Below are positions 1-11,075 of a stretch of DNA of 64,000 bases, one piece after another. The stretch comes from Acheta domesticus (taxonomy: Eukaryota; Arthropoda; Insecta; Orthoptera; Gryllidae): positions 70,016,984 to 70,080,983 of the forward strand of contig JAHLJT010003656.1 in assembly GCA_031308135.1 (NCBI GenBank). The letters are read 5' to 3'. Below the pieces are notes generated by a model that saw only the letters and a list, made by a program, of their open reading frames with translations, had not been told where the DNA came from and ran no database searches. Each line of letters opens with the position of its first letter. The first letter of the stretch is position 1. A program made the translations under genes and the position numbers.

Positions 1-2032
1 TTCTTCGGAACATAACGAGACACATTACATTAGTACCCAATGGGAAAGTAATTTTATCAAATAGAATTTCTTGTGACAATTACCATTTACTAGAAAGCAC
101 ATACCATTGGGAAGCTATTGTAAAGCATATGACGTGAATTTTTAAACAAAATGGTAGTGAATACAGTAATGAATATCCATTCTTTTATTAAATCATGAAC
201 ATTAACCACATTGAAATCCATTGCTTTGCTTATATTTACTGAAAATTGTCATGTTTTGTGATTTAAAACACAATTTCATTGTTATATAATTCAGTTTACT
301 AATATAGGAACATCAAAGTAATTTTATTTTGTTCCCGAGTATTGAAAGAAAAGCAGCCAATGATGATCAAAATCGTAAAATGGCATTTTAAGTGGTTAAT
401 ATTAGCTACGAACGAACTGTCCTTGACAGTATATTGTCAGGGAGATTGTGAACCGGCGAGATGTTCGAAAGGCTTCCCCGGCTTCAATTTTAGAACAACG
501 ATCAATGTCAATTACCTAGCATCTGTCTTATCGCAGAGACCATGGACAGGGTTGCCAGATGCGATGACAAGGGTGATGGAATGGTTGGGATGAAATTATG
601 GTACTGTATGGTATGATGGAAATCTACTTAATTCTGGTACAATTATGGTACATTTTACTCAGGTATATATTTACACGGTTGCATTTCAATATTTTAATAT
701 AATATAGAAATTGTAATAGTTTTATTAACAGATATTTGTTGGTTTTTATGTGACATGCAGTTTAATAAAAATATTATGTATGTGAATTTCTAATGAAATT
801 ATTTACTTAAATGATTTCAAAATTGAAATATTTTAGTAAGAATTTTATTTGGTTAAGAATGTTTACGAGAATAGATGTGAGGATGTTTAATTTAATTGTG
901 AAGATCATGTCACGTATTACACAAAATTCGAAAAATACTGCGTTCATTCTGACTTTATTTTGTTAGTTTCAAAACACTACGTTCATTTTGTTAGTTTTTT
1001 TAGATTGTGTTTTAATTAGTACGTATATTTCAAATACATTTGGAGTTATTTCTGTTCCTTTATCTGATAAAACTGAGTCACAATTGTGTGAGAAGTGAGC
1101 GATAAATTGTGTGAACGTTACAGTAAGAGGGGAGAAAAGTAATGTTCAGTTTTCACATTTAATAAAAAAGTGAGAACATCTTACTAATACATATTTTTTT
1201 AATTATTTAAAACATTCTGGTACAGTTACGTTATTATGTTACAGTTATGTTTAGACGTACAAGTTAAGGTTCGATTCCATAATTGAATAGGCTATTTTAA
1301 AACCCCCGTAAGTCATTCTCTCTTCCATTTTTGCTTTTTATGAGAAAATAGAAGCTGCAGGAGAGAGTCATCGTTCCGTGTGTAAATCACGTAAATCAGT
1401 TTAATAAAATGGCCTTGAGGACACTGCAAAGTTTTGATTTGGTTTTGGAAGTCTGTAAATCATTGATTTGCGGGATATACATGTATATGACTGTGTATGT
1501 ATGAATACAGCGTGTATGAGACAGAGAAATTGGGATTGATTAAAAGGCATAGTCAATATGGAAATATTCCTACGCACTGTTATAGAAACACATTTCAAGC
1601 AAGCCTTTCTGTGAATCTGAGAATATGTTTGATGTAGATGCACACTTGTAATTTCACGTAATATTGTAATAGATGTGTCAATAACAAACACTGTACCTGA
1701 AATGTGTGTTTATTTATATGTTTAGGTAAAAAAATCCTGATTAGTATTTAAAATATCAAAAACTTTTAAATAAATCCAGTGACTATTGTACTATCGATAC
1801 AGGTAAATTACATATCTCCCTGGCATTCTCAACCAAGATTGTACTATTGATACATCAGAAATTTTAAAAAAAACAGGGAAAAGTTATCGTTGTACTTAAT
1901 TATTCAATGTTTTCTTGTTTCCCCACAACTTTACAATTCCTGGCTTGCAGTGTTTTAAAAATAACAGGTTCAATTATGGTACGATCTGGTTACACTGCCC
2001 ACTACGCAAACCAAGGCACTAGCAGATCCAGG
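1..2032. other. AT-rich non-coding stretch
   Basis: No gene is supported here. Open frames at 342-593 (+, 83 codons) and 1401-1691 (-, 96 codons) have no domain or exon context that I recognise. A short imperfect direct repeat (an ATTGTACTAT(C/T)GATAC core) occurs near 1792 and 1839. The motif TTATGGTAC recurs around 597-650 and 1975. I see nothing else. Confidence 0.6.
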
Positions 2033-2274
2033 GGCGCCCACGGCCCCTTCATTCACTCCACGGCTCCCCCAAAAGGAATAGAGTTTTCGTTTACCTTTCT
2101 TTATTTGACACAATTGATTTAAATGTTTATTGATATTCGAATTATGTGATTATTTAAATAATATTGTACCAGTCATATATACAGTACATAAATAATAAGA
2201 AATATAATAGCAAATATGCTTATTATTTAACAAAAATATACGGTGGCCTCCCAAAAAATGATCGGCTGGATCCG
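2033..2274 (+). mobile_element. MITE of the GGATCCAG family, copy 1
   Basis: A ~240-bp AT-rich element is bounded by inverted termini: AGATCCAGGGG on the left and GGCTGGATCC on the right. The interior shares long stretches with 58993-59240 (same orientation) and 15829-16056 (opposite orientation). Shared parts include the CTTTATTTG / AATTATGT block and a GGCCTCCCAAAAAATGATCG-like right part. There is no coding capacity, so it is a non-autonomous DNA transposon. The superfamily is not determined because the TIR is short and no clean target duplication is visible. Confidence 0.65.
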
Positions 2275-4263
2275 CTTTTGATCCAAGACGACGGTAGGGG
2301 CAGAGGTGGTGGAATGGCCAGTTACCAGATGGGGGAGGGAGAGGGGAAGAAATAACGAGAGTGACATCCGGCGGAGGAGATATTATTTGATGGATCATTC
2401 TTTAAGACAGAAAGTGACTGCGTGAGCTAGATTAGCCTGGGTTGTGTCTGTGTTATCTAAGGGCTTCCTTGTTCCATCGTATTTGTGATATATCCTCGCT
2501 GCAACAAAAACGTCCTAGGAAAAGGATCTCAATTTATCTGGAGCTCATTGCAGGAGGAACGAAAATCGTATACAGAGTTGTCCCTTTTAGCTAAAACATA
2601 CAAAAATAATCTCACGTCTTGTAAGGAAGGTGATAAAACACGTCTTTTAATAATAAAAATACTTCGTAAAATTATAGAAACATAGTATAGTGGAGTGGTC
2701 ACAAATCATTCATCTTCAAAATGCGGAAAAGTTGTGCCATTCCCTTTAAATTGTTTGTTAAACATTTTCACAGCATTTTTTTCTCCCATACTTCAAAAAC
2801 ATTCTTACCTTAATTTATTTCAGTGGTTCCAATTTATTGATATTCGTTACCTTAATTTATGAAATATAAATCTCTATTTTTTGCAAACAATGGAGAGGGT
2901 ACTAATAGCAGAGTATCTCGAAATGAAGTGCAATAATTTTTCAACCTGGGCTTATATGCAAGGGATGCCTGTATTCGATAAAATACGGTATGCATGGCTG
3001 TTATTTAATGAAAATGCCAACAAGTTCTGAAATTTAGAATTGTTACTTTTGAGCTTCGATTTTCAATTTTTTTTTTCTTCTATCCACATTTGTGAGAAAC
3101 AGGGTAACTATCATTCATTTGGTATATTCTATTTGAAAATCATAAATAATTGATCTGTGTTTTCAAAAAAAAATTGTTGCAAGGTTTCCAAAAATATAAT
3201 ATTTCTGCGCCTCTTTGTTACGTCAGCGTTTTCCTTGATCTGTCGCACCCGCGCCATAAGGGGAAGTTCGTTTGTGCAGGTTCGCATAGTGAGATGACTC
3301 GCGCTCGGAGTGCCCTACCTGACGCTGCCATTAACAGCATGTACCTTACAACCGTCGCTCGCCATTAATAATCGGGCACAAAAAACTGAAGGTTAAGAAT
3401 TATCCACGGACAAACGGCACATCACGTTTCATCAAGCAATATAAGAAGTGTGACGAAGCGATTTTCCAGTAATTGAGGGAACAGCAAACACGGCTTCAAT
3501 GAAACCACGGGTATGATACGTCCAATTTTCTTAAAGTTTGCACGTGGATGTAGCTATAATTTTATTTGCCAAAAACGAGTAACAACGTAGATACGTTTAT
3601 TAAGAAGTCAAAGGAGTTTTAGTTCTGATACTTTTATTAGAGATATTTTTATTCGTGAGGCTACATTGAAGCACGTGATATTTCTTGATGCAAATCATAT
3701 TTCTGACTGTCCCCCAAAATTATATAATATTTGCAGTGTCATCTTTATTAAATCAATTTTCTAAACAGTATAAATGTGTATGATACTTCTATGCTCTATG
3801 GAGTAGGAAAATTAAGGTAATACAAACTCTTGTAAAGTTCTTGTAGAAGTTGTTTTCAGTAAAAATCCATTTCAGTTAAATTTAAGAATGATATACAAAG
3901 TTAAGATTTTAACTTCAGATTTTTCGCGATTCTTGTGAGCTTAATTTTAAAAGTTCTTATCATCAGGCACTTTTTTCCACACCGTTTGGCATTCTCGTTG
4001 CATATTTCTTTCAAACACAATTTACACATTCCTAAAGCTGCCTCTTCTACGTCTCTCCATACGCATAAAGCGCTTAAGAATGCGATTCTGTACATATTTT
4101 GTTTCAGATTCACGACGTTGCAGTGAAATTCGCTAGGAATAGAACGAGGGTTTGGAGGACTTTGGAACAAGTGTCGTACAAAGATTTTGCGTCAGAATTC
4201 CATGTCTTGCGTGTGTGCACCTCCATGCAGGGTACAAACAGGAGCAAAGCGTGCATCGAAAAG
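2275..4263. other. Non-coding stretch with one higher-GC patch
   Basis: AT-rich sequence without a supportable gene. The small frames at 2485-2685, 3150-3368 and 3901-4170 match nothing I know. A non-repetitive patch of higher GC content (about 3190-3500) stands out from its surroundings and is listed separately. Confidence 0.5.
3190..3500. promoter_or_regulatory. Possible conserved non-coding block
   Basis: About 300 bp of balanced composition sits inside AT-rich DNA. It contains no tandem repeat, no TIR and no similarity to any other part of the window. It includes TTACGTCAGC (CRE-like core) and CCATTAATAATCGG (homeodomain-type ATTA cores). This is only suggestive of a regulatory element; an old, diverged repeat is the main alternative. 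Confidence 0.15.
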
Positions 4264-4465
4264 CTTCTTTTTTTTTTTGTTATTTAAGGTCGCATCAACA
4301 TCTATGTCATTAGCTGCTTCTATTGGTTTAACGTAATGGTAACTGTGAAGAAGATATGGTGATGATAGAGAGTGAAAGGACGAACACAAATTCATCCATG
4401 CCCGAGGCAGAAATCGAGCCCGCGACCCTTCGGTCCGAGATCGCTACGACACAACTAGCTTAGCG
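4264..4465 (-). mobile_element. SINE-D, tRNA-headed SINE, copy 1
   Basis: On the minus strand a tRNA-like head contains a B-box-like GGGTCGCGGGCTCGATTTC followed by CTGCCTCGGGCATGG. This resembles the heads of known polyneopteran tRNA-derived SINEs. The body runs to a poly-A tail, seen as a T run at 4266-4278 on the plus strand. The head shares the GCGATCTC(A/G)GAC piece with the SINE at 14462-14785. A real tRNA gene is unlikely because the B box and acceptor pairing are degraded. Confidence 0.6.
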
Positions 4466-4469
4466 ATCT

Positions 4470-4790
4470 CGTGGATCGGCGTCGTAAAGCTTTGTGTCAA
4501 ACTGAGTCTGAGCGCAACACGAAAGCGAAGTCCGTCCCGAAAGGAAGGACACCTGTGGCCCGGGAACAGGCATTTGCATTCGCGTCTTCCACAAGTGCCC
4601 TTAACTGGAACACCGAGAAATTGTGGCCGATGACTTAATTGCCCTAATTGCGGGTGGAACCGGAGTAATTGCCACCTTCGCCTTGGATATGCTGACGTCA
4701 GTGTGGCTGGCATATATCACGCGTTTGGCAGCTGCGGTCACCGCCGCACCAATCCGAAGACATCCGAGCTACATTTAGATTGGTTCGTTT
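4470..4790. promoter_or_regulatory. Candidate enhancer-like non-repeat block
   Basis: A ~300-bp unique block lies just beyond the SINE-D head. It holds three TAATTG homeodomain-type cores close together (TTAATTGCCCTAATTGC near 4635, GTAATTGCC near 4665). It also has a palindromic CRE (TGACGTCA near 4693), a CACCTG E-box, CAGCTG and CACCAATC (CCAAT box). The minus frame 4444-4713 is open for 89 codons but shows no known domain. Motif density suggests regulatory DNA; no promoter or gene is visible nearby, so the role is inferred. Confidence 0.25.
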
Positions 4791-6429
4791 AGTTTTGGGT
4801 TTACAAACGCCCATGTTATTGTCGACAGCACAATTTATTTAATAGATTTTGGAGTTTTAGCGCAAGAAACGATCGTTTTAGGTACCTAAGTTTTATAGGA
4901 CGGGAACAAAATTGGCAGACTTATTACCGAGAATGGACAATATGAATTAATATGAAAATAAGTTTCCTCTGCATAAATTTTGTATTCCTTTACGTCAAAT
5001 TGTTATAGAATTACAAACATACAAAATCAGTAGTCAATCCTGTTAAACAGAAAGTCAGAAGACATTTTCAACTGTAGACTGTAACTGTAAAAAAGAAACG
5101 AACTGTAAAGAACAAGAGAACTGTAAAAATATGACTACAAATATTTTATCTGACAATTCCGAAAAGTTATTATTCACTTCCCTCGTTATTTGTAAAACAA
5201 AAAAATTCACTGACAGTGATGGATACGTCTGAGTTTCTTTTTAAAATTTTTGTCATAGTTGCATTACAATTGTCTAATCAATTTCACACACTCGCAAATC
5301 GAGTAATCAGGAGTTTACATCCATGTCCTTGCATTGTAACTAAGTTGCAAATTGAAATACGAAGACGAAAAGATATATGAAAGGTCTTTATGAATAATAA
5401 ATTTTGGAGTTACAAAATTCATCAGGAGTTTGACTAGACATTTTCTTTTTCAGAAACAACCTATAATTTACAAAGTTTTATGCTGATACCTACGTTCTTA
5501 TTGTACTTATGCAGGTTGCTCAATGAGGAGAATCTTCAACATAGTACTATGTCGAAGTATTAAAGTTAAAATCTCAAAGTGTTAAGTAAACAAAACACTA
5601 GGAGAACTCTATCTGGTGGATCTTCTTCCTTTTTATTTTTTTCACTTCAATCACTGAGTTTTTTCACTGACTACATGGACCTAGTAATCCAAAAAATATC
5701 CTAGATAAACAGAAACGCAATGATGAAACTAAATATGTTCATTTCACCGTTTTTACGTGATGATCTATTTTATCTGTGAACTTAAAGGCCGACAACATAA
5801 TTAAAGCTTGTGACACGGACGCAAATCAGCCAATCGGCGCTAGAGGAAGCAATAAAGATGAAAAATCCGCGCAGAGTCCAGATGGTCGTTTTCCTTCGCG
5901 TAGCTGCACCTCTCTCAGCCTTGTGCGCTCTCCCACGCTGCTTGCGGTCTGCCGGCACCGCCACCGCACAATGGTTCAAAATAAACTATAAGGCGCACAC
6001 ACTTAATAAACAAACAGATAAATGCAAAAATGTAAAAAAGAAATAAATCAAAACATTGGTCAATAAATAAAAAATAGTAAATAAATGAAAATAATAAATC
6101 ATTATATCTTAAAAAGTGAATAATTTCCTAAATAAATAGATAAATTAATAAATAAATCTGCAAGAAAATAAATTAACAAAATATTGATTCCAAATATAAG
6201 AATAAACAAAAACCTCAGAATTAACTAGGTGGAAGTGAAACAAGTTTCTTAATTTTTATGTACGGAAAACTCATTTCTATAGTGAACTGAATACAATTAA
6301 TTATTTTTTGAAGGAGCATGAATAAATTAATTTATTGTATAAAGATAATATTTACGCCACCTATTGTCTGAAATAAGACATACGAACATGGAGTGTATTT
6401 GGTGAACGTAGAACTCTCCTGTAAAACGT
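4791..6429. other. AT-rich non-coding stretch
   Basis: No gene is supported. A ~200-bp patch at 5775-5985 is GC-richer and contains a CCAAT box (GCCAATCGG near 5828). It is followed by low-complexity TAAATAAA-type sequence at about 5995-6180. Confidence 0.5.
5995..6180. repeat. A-rich low-complexity tract
   Basis: Imperfect runs of AAATAAAT/AATAAATA on the plus strand, typical of decayed simple sequence. Confidence 0.7.
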
Positions 6430-6711
6430 GTTCGGTAGTGCAGAGTTTGAATGAAGCTCCGAGAGAAGGAAGCGCCGGGCCCACTGTGCGCCTGCGGCTC
6501 CGCCGGCCGCTTCGCACCGGGCGATGCGCGAACCGCCTGCCTCCTCCATCGCGTGCAAAGCAAAACAAATGAATTTTCGTTACGTAAGCGCGGTGGGGTA
6601 TATGCGGCGATTAGGTGGAGCTCGGAGTCCGAGCGTAGCGCCGCTGGCCGTTGCACAGTGGGCGAAACGCAGTGCTCGACAACCTTGCTATGGATTGATT
6701 GCGTTGAGCGT
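6430..6711. other. GC-rich island 1
   Basis: GC- and CpG-rich sequence between AT-rich flanks. Long open frames exist on both strands here (6451-6993 plus, 6327-6866 minus), which is what GC-rich, stop-poor DNA produces. No protein domain is recognised. It could be a CpG-rich promoter or first exon, but no downstream gene is visible. Confidence 0.55.
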
Positions 6712-6787
6712 CCAGTGGTGTCAACTGCTGCGGTAAGTGTAGCGCACGTTTTTATCGCGGGAGGTGGCGGATTGCGGAGGGAGGTGG
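6712..6787 (-). mobile_element. SINE-A 3'-end fragment
   Basis: Matches the terminal part of SINE-A (TAAGTGTAG..GCACG, then GGGAGGTGGCGG). It lies directly next to the same terminal part of the fuller copy at 6788, giving a short tandem of 3' ends. Confidence 0.55.
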
Positions 6788-7463
6788 TGATTCCGAGCGC
6801 GTCAACTTCTAAGGTCGTTAGTCCCGTAGGTGTGGTGCGTGTTTTTGCTCGGGAGGTGGCGGTCATCTTCCCCTGCGCCGACCTACCGTTGGCCCCCAGA
6901 TTTTCCCTCCATCAGGTATCTCCCTCCAGCGGGGCACCGCCTCTTCCGTGTCAAGTTCTAAGCCCCCGACCGATCTCCCGGCATGTAAGGTAGCGTATGC
7001 AAGCAAGGGGTGAGATGGGATAAGGAACGGGAAAGAATGATCGCGCGCGGTCGGTGGGCCGTTTGTTGTACTTGGATTTATTTAGAACTGCCTCTGAAGT
7101 TAATCAGCTATTTCGTTGTCATCCAGTCGGATGGTTGAACGTCACAAAGTGACGTCACTATGGTGACGCGTTTGCTCCCGATTGGATGACACCGCAACAG
7201 TTGATGACCTGTCAAAGGCAGCTGGAAAAAAATCGCAGTAAGGGGTACTGCTCTGGTATCCGCCTGCTGCTGATCGGGTACACCCCCGAAAACTACCGAT
7301 CAGAGCAGCCGGCGTTAGATATCTCCTCTATACAACGACAGAACCCAGCCAGTTGACTAACCAGTGTCCTGGCACCGTCGGGACTCAATCCTGAACCTTC
7401 CACACACAGGCATTGCAGTGACATCAGTTGATGCCCTGAGCCACCTCTCCAGATCTAAAGTCG
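6788..7463 (-). mobile_element. SINE-A copy split by a MITE
   Basis: A minus-strand copy of the window's most abundant repeat, homologous to the full-length copy at 56229-56768. Recognisable blocks are GGGAGGTGGCGG, TATCTCCCTCCAGCGGGGCA, TCTCCCGGCATGT, GATCAGAGCAGCCGGC and the tRNA-like head ending near 7460 (GCAGTGACATCAGTTGATGC). A 168-bp palindromic element interrupts it at 7071-7238, between the GGCCGTTTGTTG and AGGGGTACTGCTC blocks that are contiguous in other copies. Confidence 0.85.
7071..7238. mobile_element. Tc1/mariner-like MITE inserted in SINE-A
   Basis: A 168-bp element flanked by TA on both sides (7069-7070 and 7239-7240). Its ends are inverted repeats about 60 bp long: the left end reads CTTGGATTTATTTAGAACTG and the reverse complement of the right end reads CTGCGATTTTTTTCCAGCTG. 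Further in, both arms carry the GTCATCCA(G/A)TCGG block. The centre holds CACAAAGTGACGTCACTATG, itself palindromic. No coding capacity. TA target duplication with long near-palindromic arms is typical of Tc1/mariner-derived foldback MITEs. Confidence 0.8.
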
Positions 7464-7464
7464 A

Positions 7465-7863
7465 TCTACACGTCAGCTTGCGAGGTTTTCTCCATTCAGG
7501 TATTTCCCACCAGCGGGACACCGCCCCATATGGGACGAGCTGTAAGCTCCCGACATGTGTGGCAGTGTAGTGCATGTAAGTGTGGAGACATGAAGAGAAG
7601 GGAGCAAGGATGAAAAAGAAAAGTTCACGCCCGGTCATGGCCCGATTTTTATAATTCTGCTTGTACATTTGCCTCGTATTGACAAAAGACACTACGGAAA
7701 ACTTGTCGATCAGAACAGCCGCCCGTTAAAATTCATCCCCTGAATTCAACTTCACTATGTGGCTAGGGTTTAAAATCCTCCACGTACTGGACTCAATCTC
7801 TAAGACCTCCCTGTCAGAGTCACTGCAGTGACAACAATTGTTTCCCTGAGCCATCACAGATGG
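7465..7863 (-). mobile_element. SINE-A copy, 3'-truncated
   Basis: A second minus-strand SINE-A directly adjoins the previous one. It begins inside the 3' body (GTCGATCTACACGTCAGCTT, then TATTTCCCACCAGCGGGACA). It runs through GATCAGAACAGCCGCC to the tRNA-like head (GTCACTGCAGTGACAACAAT) near 7860. It is more diverged than the copy at 6788. Confidence 0.75.
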
Positions 7864-8214
7864 TCCCATTTTTAGAGAAGTTAGGCTTAGATAGGACCTA
7901 AGCTGCTGCTGACAACGTAAGGGAAGGTCCCGTTCACGCGCTTAGGTATGTCAATTGACGCTTCTTCCTTCATTCATTTGTCTGCTGTTGCCTCAGTTCT
8001 AAATGGCTTCCAAACTTCATATGATCTTACAGTTGGGTGAAAATAGCGTGCACCACGAGGAACAATTGAAATTAGAAAGTTTTTTGGCGCAACAGTAATT
8101 ACAACCGTAATCTAATTCGAAAAAAACGTCAAGATCCCGAATTTTTCGGAATCGTTACGAGTACGAATTCTATATTCCAAAAATTTTGATTCTTAGACTC
8201 TTAAGTCTAGTGCA

Positions 8215-8460
8215 TGTTCTAGACGGCAGGTGGCTGAATTCCTTCGCCAATGAAACGTGTAATCCTGCATCGTCCTACACGTCGACTTGCGATGTTTCCC
8301 GTTAGATACTTCCTACAACTGAGCACCAGCATAGGCGGTAAACTCTAACCGACAAGTCTCCCAACATGTGTGGTAGTGTAGTGTATACAAGTGTAATCAC
8401 GAACGAGCGGCAGAATGAGCTTGCCGAATGAATGGTCGACACATACCACAAGGAGCAATC
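8215..8460 (-). mobile_element. SINE-A copy, strongly diverged
   Basis: Recognisable only by ordered blocks of the SINE-A body: CCTACACGTCGACTTGCGAT, TAGATACTTCCTACAACTGA, AAGTCTCCCAACATGTGTGG and TAGTGTAGTGTATACAAGTG. Confidence 0.55.
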
Positions 8461-9454
8461 AACGTATTTTAACCTATTGACTCTTTACTTTTATCATTTA
8501 ATTTGAACATATTTCCCACGAATTATACATTTTAACCGTTTTCAAATATCTACAACCGTTTTCATGCTCCTGGACCCAGATGTAGTTCTTTGAGAAAGAT
8601 TCCAAACAAGGATAGGAACGTCAAGAAAATAAAGGTAAGCAAATTGATGGTTAAGGCCAAAAAGAAAAGAAAAATAACTTTAAAATATAATCTTTTTTAA
8701 ATTCGCGTTTTTAGTTTTTTGGTATTGTGAATTCCCAGTACTATTGAATCCGAATCCTTACGTTACTTCTTTGCCCTTCCTCGGTAATTTATGCGTGTGG
8801 ACATGAGCAATTCGAGAAGAAAGGATAAGACAGCACATCATCCAATCGTCTGGATATAAGTGAAACCAGGATGATAAAGAAAGGATTGCCCGATATCTGT
8901 GTTTCCTTGTTTTGTGCGTGCCCCTGCGCGCTGATACTGCTCTGATCCTCTTCTGGAATTGATCGAAACAGACCAAGAAGACGGTCAATCGAATCAGCGG
9001 AACTCTAGATTGCAGGTAGTGGTTGATGTTTGCCTAACGACTTACCAGTATGCCGAACATTCGTGCATACACAGGTCCTGAACCAAGAACCTCTTAATCT
9101 ACAAAGTTTTAGTCGCGATAAGACTGTAATGACAGGAAAACAAGTGAATTCGTGTTTTATTTTAGAGAAGTATCCCACCTCCGAAACAGCTTTTAGTCAC
9201 TCCTATTTATAAAAGGGTTTTGTTCGTCGATGCCTCCTGTAAAGTCATCATTGGCTGACTAGAATCACAAAGTGGCAGTATTCACATTAAATGCAAAACT
9301 TAGCTTTAAAATATTTACAATCTTAATCTCACAAATAATTTATAATTTACCAATGTGCAAAAAGAAACCCAAAGGTAATGAGCCACCACCAAAAGCTCCT
9401 GAATTTTTTCCTAACCGCTTTTTTCTGCTAGTCGCGTATTTTTAGTAAGTGGGT
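8461..9454. other. AT-rich non-coding stretch
   Basis: No gene is supported. The small frames (8758-8988 minus, 9030-9212 plus) match nothing I recognise. Confidence 0.5.
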
Positions 9455-9730
9455 AGTAAATAGGGGGGTGAAGAAATGACGAGCATGAAGAAGGAAAGAT
9501 CGCGCACGGTCCATGACCCGTTTGTTAGGGTGCTGCTCCGATATTCGTCTCGTGTTATTGGAGGAATCACAAAACACTACCGATCAGAGCACCCGGCAGC
9601 AAGAATTCTCCACAAGACAGCGGCCAAACTCGACCTAGCTTGTCGAAAATCCTGCCAGCAGAGGGTTAAATCCTAGGGCCTCCCGATCATAAGCACTGCT
9701 GTGACATCAGTGGATGCCCGGCGTCACCCA
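9455..9730 (-). mobile_element. SINE-A copy, partial
   Basis: A minus-strand SINE-A 5' half: GGAAAGATCGCGCACGGTCC, CCCGTTTGTTAGGGTGCTGC, CCGATCAGAGCACCCGGC, TGTCGAAAATCCTGCC and the head ending in TGCTGTGACATCAGTGGATG. The 3' half is missing. Confidence 0.75.
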
Positions 9731-9769
9731 AGCCGATACCCACATACAACACACGTGCTCTAAGTAATC

Positions 9770-10190
9770 GCTCTGAACCGCAGCCCGGAAACAACCAAGT
9801 AGCCCACCCACCGCCTCGTGTGGCGACGCGGCAACAGCGCCCACTGCGCCCTGCGGCGTGCGGCCGTGGCCGCAGGCGCCCGGCGCAGGACCCTGACTCT
9901 GGGGAACGCCCGCCCCGCCCCCACCCCTTCCCCGCCCCTCCTACCCCACCCGCGCGGAGCGTGTTGCCGGCGGGCGGCGCGCGAGAAGAGCCGCTGCGCC
10001 GCGCCGGGAGCGCGCGCTCAAATAGACGCGCCGCCGATGACATAACCGCGCCGCTTGTGTAGCGGGTGTCGTAAACGCGTCGCCCGGCGCGCTGGCTACT
10101 TACTGCTCTGCGGGAATGTGGTTGCTTGCTCGTGTGTCGGCCTGCCTGCGGCTCTGGACGTCTCCGGCGGTGGACGTCTTTGTTGACGGT
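9770..10190. other. GC-rich island 2
   Basis: Strongly GC/CpG-rich, with a C-rich pyrimidine tract at about 9910-9952 (CGCCCCGCCCCCACCCC and on). Overlapping open frames on both strands reflect composition. It could be a CpG island or promoter, but no TATA box, splice donor or following gene can be shown. Confidence 0.6.
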
Positions 10191-10194
10191 GATG

Positions 10195-10434
10195 TGAGGG
10201 AGGTTCTTGGCGTAATGGTTAGTGCTGGGTCATTGAGGGCCGGGTTCGAACTCTGACAAACCCGTATGGAATTTTTGGTGGGAGATGCAATTGTAAGTAG
10301 ATTTTCTCGGGGTTCTCTCGTGTCCTCTGGCTCTCATTCCACCGTTTCTCCGTAGCTATTCACTTCATTAATCACTATCGCTATCATCTAATCATTAGAT
10401 CATGAGTACTGGCCCTCAGTGAAACCTCGGAGGC
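10195..10434 (+). mobile_element. SINE-B, tRNA-headed SINE
   Basis: The head has an A-box-like TTGGCGTAATGGTTAGTG (10208-10225) and a B-box-like GGCCGGGTTCGAACTCTG about 18 bp further on. The spacing is too short for an intact tRNA, so the arm is decayed. A CT-rich body (TTCTCGGGGTTCTCTCGTGT...) follows and ends near GAAACCTCGGAGGCAC. It directly abuts the TAGGCA element. Confidence 0.65.
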
Positions 10435-10435
10435 A

Positions 10436-11075
10436 CAAAAAATGATTATTTAGGCACCTAAAACAGGCAACAAAATTACGAAATTAAGTACTATTAGGCA
10501 TTAAAAATTACTTTGAGGCACTTCAAATAGGTTACAAAATTACTAAATCAGGCATTTAACAAATATTGGACATGAAAAGTTCTGACATCTAAAACTGATC
10601 TGAAAAGGATTAAATTACGCACTTTTTATTATTTAGGGAAGCAAAGTATTTTTTTAGATTTAAGAAAGTGACTACAAGCGTATTATTTTATTCACTTTTA
10701 TTTCTTTGCTTTTAATTAATTCGTTCACACGTTTCAAACTCAACTGTCAACAGTGCAGTTGCACCGGGGATTGTGCAATGGCCTAAGAAGTGCGTGATGA
10801 TCGGAGACGAGCGTGTTAACATCCTCTTATTGACTGGCGGAGCTCCTTATGTACGGTGTGTAGGGTTAGACATTTCGGTGCGTAGTCGATTACGTATTTG
10901 ATCAGGAAATATTTTCGTTTTGGGAAATTCTGGGAAGCATTTGCGTTTCGGTAAATTAAATTTTAAAAATGAATAATTAAAATACGATATTTCTTCAGAA
11001 TTACTTGTTTTAGGTTGTTTTATGCAAAAACATATTAATAAGCATCAACGACATTTTAAACACTACAAGATGTTT
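10436..11075. mobile_element. TAGGCA-rich non-autonomous element, copy 1
   Basis: Homologous along its length to 47040-47965. It starts with AAAAAATG then TTTAGGCACCTAAAACAGGC. The centre shares GTGCAATGGCCTAAGAAGTG, ATCGGAGACGAGCGTG and GGGCTCC-like blocks. It ends near AAGCATCAACGACATTTTAA. It lacks roughly 300 bp of interior present in the other copy, so it is an internally deleted derivative. The motif TAGGCA (and its complement at the other end) recurs near both ends. There is no transposase and the superfamily is unknown. Confidence 0.65.

Noticed and set aside
6733..6743. GCGGTAAGTG as a 5' splice donor for an exon in GC island 1
   Set aside because: The GTAAGTG lies inside a SINE-A 3'-end fragment shared with other copies.
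6327..6993. 180-codon plus and 179-codon minus overlapping frames
   Set aside because: They overlap on opposite strands, and the plus frame runs into SINE-A sequence, so neither is a gene.
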